This document shows, one piece after another, positions 8,606 through 18,327 of a stretch of DNA of 64,000 bases. The DNA lies in NCBI RefSeq assembly GCF_000967495.1, contig NZ_JXXU01000014.1, positions 1 through 64,000 on the forward strand, read 5' to 3'. The number at the start of each line of letters is the position of its first letter. Position 1 is the first letter of the stretch. The notes under the pieces are model-generated. The model was not told where the DNA came from, did no database searches, and was given only the letters and a program-made list of their open reading frames with translations. A program made the translations under genes and the position numbers. Source of the DNA: Vibrio neptunius. Lineage in GTDB: Bacteria > Pseudomonadota > Gammaproteobacteria > Enterobacterales > Vibrionaceae.

Positions 8606-10033
8606 TTATGCGTTAGCTTCACGCTCTGCAATAAACGCAATCGCCATCTTGATACGAGTAATAACGCGCTCTTTACCTACAAGCTCCATGACAGCATCAA
8701 CAGAAGGAGACTGGCCACCACCTGTTACTGCAACACGCAGTGGCATACCAATTTTACCCATACCGATGTCTAGCTCTTCACAAACGGCTGCGATGACGCC
8801 ATCTTTGATGTTCGCTGTTGTCCACTCTTCTAGCGCTTCAACTTTTGCTAAAGCCAACTCTAGCGGGCCTTTGGCGACACCACGCAGATGCTTCTTAGCG
8901 GCGCCAGCTTCAAACTCAGAGAAATCTTCGTAGAAGTAGCGGATTTGCTCTGCAAGCTCTACAAGTGTGTTACAACGCTCACCCACAAGCTTGATCACTT
9001 CTGTGATTGCAGGGCCGTTTTCAATGTTTAGATTCTGGTTATCTAGGTGCCATTGTAGGTGATCAGCCACGTACTCAGGAGCCGAAGTCTTGATGTAGTG
9101 ATTATTCAACCAAAGTAGCTTTTCAGTGTTAAACGCTGACGCTGACTTAGAGATAGCATCTAGAGTGAATAGGTTGATCATCTCTTCTTGAGAGAAGATC
9201 TCTTGATCACCATGAGACCAGCCAAGACGCACTAGGTAGTTATTCAGAGCATTTGGTAGATAACCTTCGTCACGATATTGCATCACTGATACGGCACCGT
9301 GGCGCTTAGACAGTTTAGCGCCATCATCGCCTAGGATCATTGCACAGTGCGCGAATGTAGGGACAGGCGCACCCAACGCTTCATAAATGTTGATTTGACG
9401 AGGCGTATTGTTGATGTGGTCTTCACCGCGAACAACATGAGTGATCCCCATATCCCAGTCATCCACAACCACAACGAAGTTGTATGTTGGAGCGCCATCA
9501 GTACGGCGAATGATAAGATCATCTAGCTGGCTGTTTGCGATTTCAATGCGACCACGGATCTGATCATCGAATACCACACTACCTTCTTTCGGGTTACGGA
9601 AACGGATAACAAACGCATCGCCTTCTTTCGCTTCTGCATTGGCAGCCAAAACTTTCGGGTGTTCAGCATCGTAACGCGGCATCTCTTTTGCTGCTTCTTG
9701 TTCAGCACGGATTTCGTCTAGTAGCTCTTTTGAAGCATAACATTTGTAGGCTTTGTCTTCTTCGAGTAGTTTGTCAACCATCTCGTTGTAACGGTCGAAA
9801 CGCTTAGATTGGAAGTAAGGGCCTTCATTCCACTCAAGCCCCATCCACTGCATCCCTTCAAGAATCGCATCGACTGCCTCCTGAGAGTTACGTTCTAAGT
9901 CAGTATCTTCAATACGCAGAACGAATTCGCCGCCTTGGTTTTTAGCAAAAAGCCAAGAGTAAAGTGCAGTACGCGCACCACCAACGTGAAGGTAGCCAGT
10001 AGGGCTAGGAGCAAAACGAGTTTTAACCGTCAT
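8606..10033 (-). CDS. gltX: Glutamyl-tRNA synthetase
   Basis: 475 residues, normal for a bacterial GluRS of the non-discriminating or standard class. It charges tRNA-Glu with glutamate in the cytoplasm. The class I signature HIGH-like motif is [19 protein letters not shown] near residues 7-25, and the KMSKS-like motif is AKLSKRHG near 238. The middle carries the Rossmann connective peptide ([19 protein letters not shown]) and the C-terminus is the anticodon-binding helix bundle. Single gene with its own terminator; its promoter shares a 450-base spacer with the divergent copA. Confidence 0.97.
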   Translation of the reverse strand: MTVKTRFAPSPTGYLHVGGARTALYSWLFAKNQGGEFVLRIEDTDLERNSQEAVDAILEGMQWMGLEWNEGPYFQSKRFDRYNEMVDKLLEEDKAYKCYASKELLDEIRAEQEAAKEMPRYDAEHPKVLAANAEAKEGDAFVIRFRNPKEGSVVFDDQIRGRIEIANSQLDDLIIRRTDGAPTYNFVVVVDDWDMGITHVVRGEDHINNTPRQINIYEALGAPVPTFAHCAMILGDDGAKLSKRHGAVSVMQYRDEGYLPNALNNYLVRLGWSHGDQEIFSQEEMINLFTLDAISKSASAFNTEKLLWLNNHYIKTSAPEYVADHLQWHLDNQNLNIENGPAITEVIKLVGERCNTLVELAEQIRYFYEDFSEFEAGAAKKHLRGVAKGPLELALAKVEALEEWTTANIKDGVIAAVCEELDIGMGKIGMPLRVAVTGGGQSPSVDAVMELVGKERVITRIKMAIAFIAEREANA

Positions 10034-10421
10034 GTAAAATACCTTGATTTGTCTAGATGACTACACCAATCATTAGAATCTATGAATAGTGCCAAAATTG
10101 CGCGTATTTTAGCACCGATGTACAAATCTACAATCCGTCTTATACAGAATTCACGGTTGATTGGGATGTTTTCTGTCCGTGAAATAAACCTTTGCCTTGA
10201 TTGCCACTTCATGGATAGAAACACGCGTTGCACAAACTGGACTCTACGTCGTACCTGCGACCAGTAGTCGTCGATAGCAGGAAGGATAACGCCCGTTAAG
10301 AGCAATATAATTATAGATAAACAATGGTGATGACTTTATTGAAATACATCGTAAGCTAAACCATAGTGAACACGGCTATCTCGTCAATTTTGACATTTTG
10401 GTATTTCTTCAGCAACAGCGC
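10034..10421. other. Spacer between gltX and copA
   Basis: Holds the gltX promoter side and leads into the copA promoter. ORF-like stretches on both strands here (for example about 10030-10305 minus) have no recognisable protein features and are regarded as noise. Confidence 0.5.
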
Positions 10422-10452
10422 TTGACCTTCCCCTTAAGGTAAGGTTTATTCT
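10422..10452 (+). promoter_or_regulatory. MerR/CueR-type copper-responsive promoter of copA
   Basis: A -35 box TTGACC (10422-10427) and a -10 box TATTCT (10447-10452) are 19 bp apart. That long spacer is the hallmark of MerR-family promoters. Within it is the dyad ACCTT (10425-10429) / AAGGT (10441-10445) with an inner CCCCTTAAGG. In gammaproteobacteria such a site before copA is bound by CueR, which activates on Cu(I). No cueR gene is in this window, so the regulator would be encoded elsewhere. Confidence 0.8.
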
Positions 10453-10482
10453 CAGCAACAGTTCATCGTTGAGGGTTATGTT

Positions 10483-13176
10483 ATGCGTCAGTTCGATATT
10501 CCACTATCTGGTTTAAGCTGTATGGGTTGCGCTCGGAAAGTTGAGCGAGAACTTACCTCTCAGCATCAAGTCAGTATCCATGATTTAACGCCACAACACA
10601 TAACTCTGGATAGCGACAGCCGCTTTGCGGATCTAGAAAAGTCAATTCAATCTCTAGGGTATCAGGCAGGTCATCAGTATCAGTTCGACCTATCAGGACT
10701 AAGCTGCGGTAAATGTGTGGCCAAACTTGAGTCCGCTTTAAAAGAAAGTAACGATATCGGCCAATTTGATGTATCGAAAACCACGCTTTCTCTTTCAACA
10801 TTGCTGACGCAGCAACAAGTGAAAGATCTTGTCGCTTCTCTCGGTTATCAAGCCAGTGAGACTAAATCAGAAATAGATGAGACAGGCACTCAACCACAAA
10901 CCAAGCAGTCAAACTCGCATCATCCCTCTTCCAACCACAAAGAAACCCTTCATTTTTTGATATCAGGAATGACTTGCGCCAGTTGTGTGGCGTCTGTTGA
11001 GCAGGCACTGACTCAGGTAGAGGGTATAGACAAAGCTCAAGTTAATCTCGCGGAACAAAGTGCCTTAGTTTTCAGTACCTATAAAGACAACAAAACCATT
11101 AGCGCTATAACCAATGCAGTAAAAGAAGCAGGCTATCAGGCTGAAATTGTTGACGATCCAGCAACACAACAAGAGAAGCAACAGGCCCAACAAATGGCCG
11201 TGCAAGCTCATCATAAGAAAAGTGCGTGGGCTGGTATTGTGATCGGCGTACCACTCATGCTTTGGGGTGTGTTGGGTGGCAATATGATGATCCGTACCAG
11301 TCAGGATCAGTTAATTTGGGGCATCGTTGGGATTATTTGTTTCTGGCTTCTTGCTACCGCGGGAAAAAGCTTCTTCTCCAACGCTTGGCAAGCTCTTACT
11401 CACAAGCGTGCAACCATGGACACTCTCGTTGCGTTGGGTACGGGTGCCGCTTGGCTGTTCTCAATGTTAGTTGTGACGTTTCCAGATTGGTTTCCATCAG
11501 CATCACGTCATGTTTACTTTGAAGCCAGCGCGATGATTGTCGGTCTGATTTCTTTAGGCCATTACATTGAGGCAAAAGCGAAGGCCAAAACCACTCGTTC
11601 CTTGCAGGCTTTGATTAAACTTCAGCCCAATGAAGCTGTGTTGATGACCGAATCTGGCGACCAAGTGATTGCCATTGACCAAATAATAGAAGGCATGCAA
11701 CTTCGCATCAAGCCCGGTGAAAAAGCCCCTATCGATGGTCACGTCGTTTCAGGTGAGTCTTACCTCGATGAATCTATGCTTACTGGCGAACCTGTCCCTG
11801 TCTATAAACAATGTGGCGATATGGTTTCTGCAGGCACGTTAAATCAAGATGGCAGCTTGGTCATTGAAGCAACAGGAGTGGGTAGCAATACCATGCTGTC
11901 GCGCATTATTACCATGGTGCGGGAAGCGCAAAGCAGCAAACCCGCCATCGCCAAACTGGCGGATCAAATTTCGGCTGTCTTTGTCCCTGTCGTTGCCGCG
12001 ATTGCTCTGTTCTCTGCCCTAATGTGGTTTATGGTAGGCCCTGATCCGAAAGCAAGCTACATGTTGGTCGTTACCACCACTGTATTGATTATTGCTTGTC
12101 CATGTGCGCTAGGCTTGGCGACCCCACTATCGGTAACTGTTGGTATTGGCAAGGCTGCCGAAATGGGGATATTAATCAAAGATGCGGATGTACTTCAGTC
12201 TGCAAGCAATATCGATACGGTGGTATTCGATAAGACAGGCACATTAACCCAGGGCAAGCCTGACGTTCAGCATATCTTCGCTCTTAATCAAGACGATAAA
12301 CGACTGCTAACCGCAGCGGCTAGCGTGGAGCAATATTCAGAGCATCCTCTAGCAAAAGCCATCGTCACGCATGCTCAAGAACATCAGCTTAGTTTGGGCG
12401 AAGTTCGCGATTTCAATAACATGCGCGGCATGGGAGTGACTGGTGTTTTAGAAAATGAAAGTATCGCGGTGGTTTCTTTACCTTATGCTCAAAAACAAGA
12501 GCTCGAGCTTGAAGGACTTGAACAAGAACTGCAGCGCTGCGCAAATAATGCTTGGACCCCAGTGATTGTCGTTCAGCAAAATCAGGTATCAGGTTTAATC
12601 GCCATCGCCGACCCGATTAAACAAGATGCGAAGCAAGCGGTGGCTGCCCTACGCTCTATGCAAATTACTCCGGTCATGTTAACCGGTGACAACCAGCATG
12701 TTGCTAATGCGATAGCTCAACAACTTGGGATCGAACAAGTGATATCTCAAGTACTGCCAGATGAAAAAGCAGGCCATGTGGCTAAAATTCAGGCAAACGG
12801 CAAGCGGGTTGCAATGATTGGTGATGGAGTCAACGATGCGCCCGCTCTCGCGCTGGCTGATATTGGTATCGCCATGGGTAGCGGTAGCGACGTCGCAATT
12901 GAAAGCGCGCAAATGACCTTACTTAACTCATCACCGCTGGCCGTTGTTAAAGCCATCGAACTTTCCAAAGCAACGATTAAAAACATGAAACAGAATTTAT
13001 TCGGTGCGTTCATTTATAACTCTTTAGGTATTCCAATCGCAGCTGGCGTACTGTACCCAGCATTCGGATTTTTGCTCAGCCCAGTCGTCGCTGGCGCAGC
13101 AATGGCACTCTCATCAATCACAGTCGTGAGCAATGCCAACCGATTAAGACTTTTTAAATCTTCGATTCGTTCATAG
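10483..13176 (+). CDS. copA: Copper-exporting P1B-type ATPase with three N-terminal metal-binding domains
   Basis: 897 residues. It pumps Cu(I) across the inner membrane at the cost of ATP. Three heavy-metal-associated domains begin with GLSCMGC (Cys13, Cys16), GLSCGKC (Cys75, Cys78) and GMTCASC (Cys165, Cys168); the first two differ from the usual GMTCxxC. Membrane helices follow from about residue 244. The actuator motif is LTGEPVPV, the membrane metal-binding motif CPC is at 539-541, the phosphorylated Asp is D583 in DKTGTLT, the nucleotide-domain motif is SEHPLA, and GDGVNDAPALA closes the P domain. A MerR-type promoter precedes it and a DUF411 gene follows 8 bases after the stop, so the two are likely co-transcribed. 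Confidence 0.97.
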   Translation: MRQFDIPLSGLSCMGCARKVERELTSQHQVSIHDLTPQHITLDSDSRFADLEKSIQSLGYQAGHQYQFDLSGLSCGKCVAKLESALKESNDIGQFDVSKTTLSLSTLLTQQQVKDLVASLGYQASETKSEIDETGTQPQTKQSNSHHPSSNHKETLHFLISGMTCASCVASVEQALTQVEGIDKAQVNLAEQSALVFSTYKDNKTISAITNAVKEAGYQAEIVDDPATQQEKQQAQQMAVQAHHKKSAWAGIVIGVPLMLWGVLGGNMMIRTSQDQLIWGIVGIICFWLLATAGKSFFSNAWQALTHKRATMDTLVALGTGAAWLFSMLVVTFPDWFPSASRHVYFEASAMIVGLISLGHYIEAKAKAKTTRSLQALIKLQPNEAVLMTESGDQVIAIDQIIEGMQLRIKPGEKAPIDGHVVSGESYLDESMLTGEPVPVYKQCGDMVSAGTLNQDGSLVIEATGVGSNTMLSRIITMVREAQSSKPAIAKLADQISAVFVPVVAAIALFSALMWFMVGPDPKASYMLVVTTTVLIIACPCALGLATPLSVTVGIGKAAEMGILIKDADVLQSASNIDTVVFDKTGTLTQGKPDVQHIFALNQDDKRLLTAAASVEQYSEHPLAKAIVTHAQEHQLSLGEVRDFNNMRGMGVTGVLENESIAVVSLPYAQKQELELEGLEQELQRCANNAWTPVIVVQQNQVSGLIAIADPIKQDAKQAVAALRSMQITPVMLTGDNQHVANAIAQQLGIEQVISQVLPDEKAGHVAKIQANGKRVAMIGDGVNDAPALALADIGIAMGSGSDVAIESAQMTLLNSSPLAVVKAIELSKATIKNMKQNLFGAFIYNSLGIPIAAGVLYPAFGFLLSPVVAGAAMALSSITVVSNANRLRLFKSSIRS

Positions 13177-13184
13177 AGGTGTGT

Positions 13185-13625
13185 ATGAAAACTCAAGTTA
13201 TTTCCTTTGCGTCCCTTCTTTTACTGTCCGGTCACGCACTGGCGGCAGACGTACTCAACCACAAATCACCCTACTGTGGGTGCTGTACAGAATGGACTAA
13301 ACACATGCAGGAAGCTGGATTCACGGTTGAAGAAAAATTGCACGATGATATGAATCCAATAAAACAAAAGCTGGGCGTAAAGCCACAATTGGCCTCATGC
13401 CACACTGCTGAGATTAACGGCTTTGTCTTTGAGGGGCACGTTCCGGCACAGGATATCAAAGCATTTTTAGAGAACCGGCCTAAAAATGCTAAAGGTTTAG
13501 CCGTTCCTGGCATGCCGATGGGCTCACCTGGTATGGAGTACGGCAATGAAAAAGACGCCTATTCTGTTTATGCGTTTAACGAACAAGGTCAGGTATTCGA
13601 ATACCGCTCTTACCCCGGAAATTAG
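13185..13625 (+). CDS. DUF411 family periplasmic metal-binding protein
   Basis: 146 residues from ATG 13185, chosen because AGAGGT at 13175-13180 is well spaced and gives a clean signal peptide (residues 1-20, ending in ALA). The mature protein starts with LNHKSPYCGCCTEW, the CGCC cluster typical of DUF411, followed by a second site LASCHTAEINGFVFEGHVP and by GLAVPGMPMGSPGME with three Met residues that suit Cu(I). DUF411 members are linked to copper handling, probably as periplasmic copper-binding proteins. The gene sits 8 bases after copA and is presumably induced by copper with it. Confidence 0.88.
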   Translation: MKTQVISFASLLLLSGHALAADVLNHKSPYCGCCTEWTKHMQEAGFTVEEKLHDDMNPIKQKLGVKPQLASCHTAEINGFVFEGHVPAQDIKAFLENRPKNAKGLAVPGMPMGSPGMEYGNEKDAYSVYAFNEQGQVFEYRSYPGN

Positions 13626-13660
13626 TAATAACCATTTCTGTTGATGCTTTTATATTTTTA

Positions 13661-13683
13661 AACGCCTGACTTTTTCAGGCGCC
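13661..13683. terminator. Hairpin after the copper genes
   Basis: Arms CGCCTGA (13663-13669) and TCAGGCG (13675-13681) around a T-rich loop. The following bases are not T-rich on the plus strand, so termination is likely but weak. Confidence 0.5.
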
Positions 13684-13932
13684 TCCACTTTGCACACCCC
13701 AAAACAAAAAATTAATTATCAAACAGTTAGATGAAAAATGTATTTCTATTTAACTATTTGTAAATTTATTTTTCGCCTCTTTCAACATCCTCAGTTAACT
13801 TCCCTCCGGCGAAAAAGCGAGCATACGTGACGCATTTCTAATATTGCGGCTAATTGATGGTAACCACTGTTCCTCATCAAATCGGCCCAAGCAATCACAA
13901 CTCAATACAAACCATTATTTGAGCGTAAAACT
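13684..13932. other. Upstream region of the barrel protein gene, no gene seen
   Basis: AT-rich for the first 100 bases, then mixed sequence. No ORF or RNA gene recognised; it probably carries the promoter of the downstream outer-membrane gene. Confidence 0.45.
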
Positions 13933-14541
13933 ATGAAAAAAACTCTACTTTTAGTAGCATCAGCTGCACTAATTTCAATGCCTTCACTTGCTAATGAAAA
14001 CTATATTGCAGTTGAACTAGGCCTTGGTTCTTACTCCACATCGGGTGAAGACGCAAATGCACCATTTATAAATGAAAATACTGGATTCATTGGCCTAAAA
14101 GGTGGTCACTACTTTAGCAATAATCTTCGTGCGTACGGTTACCTCCAAGTAGGCGCCGAATCGAGTGTCGAATATCAGTGGATTGGAGGTCGATACGCAG
14201 AATTTATCATCTCCACACATGAGATTGGTGCTGGTGCAGACTATATTCACGACCTAACAGACAGCTTTTATGTCTTAGCAGGTGGTAACCTAGGTGTGTA
14301 CAAGAGTGAACTAGAAGCAACTTATTTAGGCTACTCAAAAGATAGCTCTAACACTGGTCTATCAGCAGGCGTTAACTTGGGTGTTGGTTACCACTTTACT
14401 GACAACTTCAGCATGGAATTAGGTTTCCGCCATAGCCGCTATTTTGGTAACGATCATCAAATCAAGGATAGTGTCTTCGATATCGATGTAGGCTTCGATG
14501 CAGCAAACACTGGTTACCTAAACGCTAGCTACTCTTTCTAA
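13933..14541 (+). CDS. Small outer-membrane beta-barrel protein
   Basis: 202 residues with a signal peptide (MKKTLLLVASAALISMPSLA). The mature part alternates hydrophobic and polar residues and is rich in Gly and Tyr, as in eight-strand barrels of the OmpX/OmpA-barrel type: GHYFSNNLRAYGYLQVG, ADYIHDLTDSFYVLAGGNLG, GVNLGVGYHFTDNFSMELGFRH. It ends TGYLNASYSF, with a C-terminal Phe that fits BAM-dependent insertion. No peptidoglycan-binding domain. It is followed by a terminator and a CadC-like regulator on the same strand; whether that regulator controls it is a guess from location. Confidence 0.82.
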   Translation: MKKTLLLVASAALISMPSLANENYIAVELGLGSYSTSGEDANAPFINENTGFIGLKGGHYFSNNLRAYGYLQVGAESSVEYQWIGGRYAEFIISTHEIGAGADYIHDLTDSFYVLAGGNLGVYKSELEATYLGYSKDSSNTGLSAGVNLGVGYHFTDNFSMELGFRHSRYFGNDHQIKDSVFDIDVGFDAANTGYLNASYSF

Positions 14542-14551
14542 GCTAACGCCA

Positions 14552-14587
14552 TCAGGTGTGGTTGGACTCTCCACACCTGAATTTCCT
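14552..14587 (+). terminator. Terminator after the barrel protein gene
   Basis: Perfect ten-base arms TCAGGTGTGG (14552-14561) and CCACACCTGA (14571-14580), then ATTTCCT. Strong stem, modest T-run. Confidence 0.75.
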
Positions 14588-14733
14588 GCCTCTATCACTC
14601 AAAATTAAACAATCTCGGTTCAGGTTCTCATTTTTAAGACACCTAATGTCACGTTCAGCACTTATAAGCAACCTTGATATTGCGGTAGAATTCGCGTCTT
14701 CTGTTCAATCACGACGTACTTCGATAGCACTGC

Positions 14734-16224
14734 ATGAATCTACTTGAAAAAGCCAAATCAGAACAATGTAATATTGCTATCGCAGATCTTACCTATAATC
14801 CAGTGGATAAAACTCTCCATTCGAAACAAGGAGAAATATCACTTGAACCAAGAAACTTGGCGTTACTGGAAATTTTACTCACAAACGTTGGAAACCCAAC
14901 GTCAATTGAAGAATTTATAGAGTCGGTCTGGGAAAGTCAGTACATTTCCAAAAATGTAGTCACCAACAGAATTAGCCTATTACGTAACCTCTTCCGTGAA
15001 CACTCTGAAGAAGCCGATCCATCTAAGATCATCATCACTTACCCAAAACGGGGCTATTACATTCCAGAAAGCGGCGTTCAGCTTGTGGCAAAAACATCGG
15101 ACTCGAACAAAGCACCTCAAAAAGCCAACAAGATCGTTGAAAAAAAACAAACAGCGCTACGCTATTTTTCTTGGAGTTTAAACTTGATATTGAGTGCTAT
15201 CGCAGTAGTGTTCGCGATCCATACTTGGTCTCACTTTGAAGAAGACAAGAAAAGTAATACTTTGCATATCCCTCAGGTCAGGCTGCTTCTCGATAGTATC
15301 AATCATGAAGAGCAGAGCTTGAACCGAATAGTACTCAAATTAAAAGCGCTAATCTTGCATTCTCAAAGTTGCTCTCCGTATATTCACCTATCGAATATGA
15401 GTTCGCCAACCTACTACCTGCACAGTCTAAGTGAACATGACAATTTCCCCGGTTCAGAAGCCTTCTATGACTCAGACTACACGCTGAACTTTAACTTATG
15501 GGAAGAGGCCAATGGAGTACTGAATTTGGAGAGCCTTCTTCATCACTCTGCGTCAGGCCGTGTCGCATGGCGCAAAATATATCAACTGAATCCTCCCTAT
15601 TTGGCTGCGACGATTAACCAGCTCAATGTGGATTTGAGTGAGTACTTCAAGCTCCCGCAGCCAATAAAGCCGTTAGCCTCAAAATTATCTAGCCAAATTG
15701 AGCCTGTATCAGAACTGCCCCTTGAACAACTGCTCTCACGCCAGCTCTCTGGGGTTGAAGTCCTGTTTTATACTCGAGAATTACTTTTTACTCACCAATC
15801 TAGCGATGGATTAAAGCGTTGGATAAAAAAGGTGAGGAAGCAAACTCCCACTCCCCCACCCGATCTGCATATGCTATTAGCACTCCTCACTTATCGTTCA
15901 GGTGACGTTGAACGCAGTTTGCGTATGCTTCAAAGAGAGTATGTGACCGAGATACCAGAAAATGCACTGGTTTTGCTATTGCAAGCCAACATCAACAGAA
16001 AGATAGGCAACAAACAAATGTATGTCGCCCACTATCTCAAAGCTATTTCTGCACTCACCAGTACCATTGAAGCCGATCATATACTTCAACATTACTCTAA
16101 TTCCGACAGGCAACAGTCATGCCTTAACCTATGGGGTAAGGCGCTAAAGGGCGTCAAATATATTCAGGAACCACAATCTGTTTTATGGAAGGGGATTGAA
16201 CGATTCTGCCAACCCTACGATTGA
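14734..16224 (+). CDS. CadC/ToxR-like membrane-anchored winged-helix regulator
   Basis: 496 residues. The cytoplasmic N-terminus (about 20-110) is an OmpR/PhoB-type winged helix: LEPRNLALLEILLTN, a recognition helix region KNVVTNRISLLRNLF and a wing IIITYPKRGYYIP. A single membrane helix is at about 145-166 (LNLILSAIAVVFAIHTW). The remaining 330 residues should be periplasmic; they show helical, repeat-like segments (LLALLTYRSGDVERSLRML, ALVLLLQANINRKIGNKQMY) similar to TPR units and match the size of CadC-like sensors rather than ToxR. Such proteins bind promoter DNA while anchored in the membrane and sense pH, bile or ligands. Signal and targets are not known here. Confidence 0.85.
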   Translation: MNLLEKAKSEQCNIAIADLTYNPVDKTLHSKQGEISLEPRNLALLEILLTNVGNPTSIEEFIESVWESQYISKNVVTNRISLLRNLFREHSEEADPSKIIITYPKRGYYIPESGVQLVAKTSDSNKAPQKANKIVEKKQTALRYFSWSLNLILSAIAVVFAIHTWSHFEEDKKSNTLHIPQVRLLLDSINHEEQSLNRIVLKLKALILHSQSCSPYIHLSNMSSPTYYLHSLSEHDNFPGSEAFYDSDYTLNFNLWEEANGVLNLESLLHHSASGRVAWRKIYQLNPPYLAATINQLNVDLSEYFKLPQPIKPLASKLSSQIEPVSELPLEQLLSRQLSGVEVLFYTRELLFTHQSSDGLKRWIKKVRKQTPTPPPDLHMLLALLTYRSGDVERSLRMLQREYVTEIPENALVLLLQANINRKIGNKQMYVAHYLKAISALTSTIEADHILQHYSNSDRQQSCLNLWGKALKGVKYIQEPQSVLWKGIERFCQPYD

Positions 16225-16230
16225 TCATTG

Positions 16231-16260
16231 AAAAAATCCACCTCATAAGGTGGATTTTTT
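16231..16260. terminator. Bidirectional terminator
   Basis: Perfect 12-base arms AAAAAATCCACC and GGTGGATTTTTT. It lies between the convergent CadC-like gene and hemH and can serve both. Confidence 0.92.
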
Positions 16261-16275
16261 ATCAATCTCGTCAGC

Positions 16276-17232
16276 TTAACGACCTATCAACTCACGCATC
16301 ATCTGAATGTGAAGGTCATCATCGTTTAAGCAAGGTATAAAATTAAAGTTCTCTCCACCATGCTCAATAAAAATTTCCTGACATTGCTCAGAGATTTCTT
16401 CCAGAGTTTCAAGGCAATCGGCTGAAAATGCTGGCGTGAGAATATCCAGATTCTTAATGCCTTTTGCAGGTAGCTGTTCCAGCGTTTTATCAGTATATGG
16501 CTTCAGCCACTCTTCACGACCAAAACGGGATTGATAAGTCATGCCCATCTGGTCTTCGCTCAAACCTAATTCCAGTCGTAACAATTCTGTGGTCGCTTCA
16601 CAGTGCTTGGGATAGATATCCCCGCTATCTGCGTATCGCAGAGGAATGCCATGGTACGAACACAGCAAGTATTCACCACGTCCTTTTTCTGCCCAAGAGC
16701 GCCTTACACTCTCTGCCAAGGCCTTAATGTAAGTTGGATGGTCATGATAGTCGCGGAGTAGTTTATACCCAGGCATCACTGGAATATTTTTAAATGCTTT
16801 AGTTAAACCATCTGATACGGCTGCAGTGGTTGTGCCCGAGTATTGTGGGTACAGTGGCAGTACAATGACCTCTTCCACGCCTTTTGCCATTAAGGACTCA
16901 ATCCCTAACTGGAGGCTTGGACTGCCATAAGTCATGCCGAGTTCGACTGGAATATCGATAGATTTGGCCAGTTTCTCCGCTTGGCGTTTAGAGTAAACCA
17001 TGAGAGGCGAGCCCTCATCCATCCAAACACTTTCGTACAACTTGGCAACTTTTGGTGAGCGAATAGGCAAAATGACGCCATGTAGAATCGGACACCATAA
17101 CCAACGTGTCATATCTACAACACGTTGGTCATGCAAGAACTGACTGAGAAAACGCTTTACTTCGGAAGCTGTCGGTGCGTTTGGTGTACCTAGGTTAACC
17201 AGTAGCACACCTTGTTTTTTATTGTTTTGCAT
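16276..17232 (-). CDS. hemH: Ferrochelatase
   Basis: 318 residues, the usual size for gammaproteobacterial HemH. It inserts Fe(II) into protoporphyrin IX, the last step of protoheme synthesis, at the inner face of the membrane. The start region [20 protein letters not shown] is characteristic, the metal-ligand His is in [11 protein letters not shown], and the conserved acidic patch is in [15 protein letters not shown]. There are no Fe-S cysteines of the mammalian type at the C-terminus. It lies downstream of adk on the same strand, an order conserved in enterics, but with a terminator in between. Confidence 0.97.
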   Translation of the reverse strand: MQNNKKQGVLLVNLGTPNAPTASEVKRFLSQFLHDQRVVDMTRWLWCPILHGVILPIRSPKVAKLYESVWMDEGSPLMVYSKRQAEKLAKSIDIPVELGMTYGSPSLQLGIESLMAKGVEEVIVLPLYPQYSGTTTAAVSDGLTKAFKNIPVMPGYKLLRDYHDHPTYIKALAESVRRSWAEKGRGEYLLCSYHGIPLRYADSGDIYPKHCEATTELLRLELGLSEDQMGMTYQSRFGREEWLKPYTDKTLEQLPAKGIKNLDILTPAFSADCLETLEEISEQCQEIFIEHGGENFNFIPCLNDDDLHIQMMRELIGR

Positions 17233-17300
17233 AGGACCCTATCGACACTTTAAAAGAGGCTGTACGTTGAAAACTTCTTGATCGATCAATATGTAGCGAT

Positions 17301-17327
17301 AAAAAAAGCGACCCTTCAGGGTCGCTT
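17301..17327 (-). terminator. adk terminator
   Basis: Perfect arms AAGCGACCC and GGGTCGCTT with a TTCA loop, followed on the minus strand by seven T. Confidence 0.88.
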
Positions 17328-17365
17328 CTACTATATCAAACTTTTAATTTCTGCCGTTAGCAAAA

Positions 17366-18037
<672 letters not shown>

Positions 18038-18129
18038 TTATACCGAAGCTCACTATGGTGTTCATAACAAACAACAGCCTTAGTTCACGGTAAGTTTCGG
18101 TATAACTGTTCTTTCAATTGACAATAAAA

Positions 18130-18152
18130 CAGGCGTGCACATTACACGCCTG
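18130..18152 (-). terminator. Second minus-strand terminator upstream of adk
   Basis: Perfect arms CAGGCGTG (18130-18137) and CACGCCTG (18145-18152) followed on the minus strand by TTTTATTG. The htpG gene already has a terminator at 18286-18312, so this one would end a short transcript starting between them, or sit in the adk leader. Confidence 0.65.
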
Positions 18153-18285
18153 CTCACTTTGTTTCAAGATTGCATTCTACCACACAATCTGTTCGCGTAG
18201 CGCAGCTTAAGACTAAAGAATGCTTAAACACTCACATTAAGCTGCAAACTTACGTTGTTTTATTCACGATAAGCGCAAATAAATC

Positions 18286-18312
18286 AAAAAGCCCGCATGA
18301 TGCGAGCTTTTT
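18286..18312 (-). terminator. htpG terminator
   Basis: Arms AAAAAGC-CC-GCA and TGC-GA-GCTTTTT with a small loop and T-run on the minus strand. Confidence 0.8.
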
Positions 18313-18327
18313 GTTACCGTTTGACTA

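Noticed and set aside
10030..10305. 91-residue minus-strand ORF and an opposite 61-residue ORF in the gltX-copA spacer
   Set aside because: Both overlap each other, lack ribosome sites and look random in composition.
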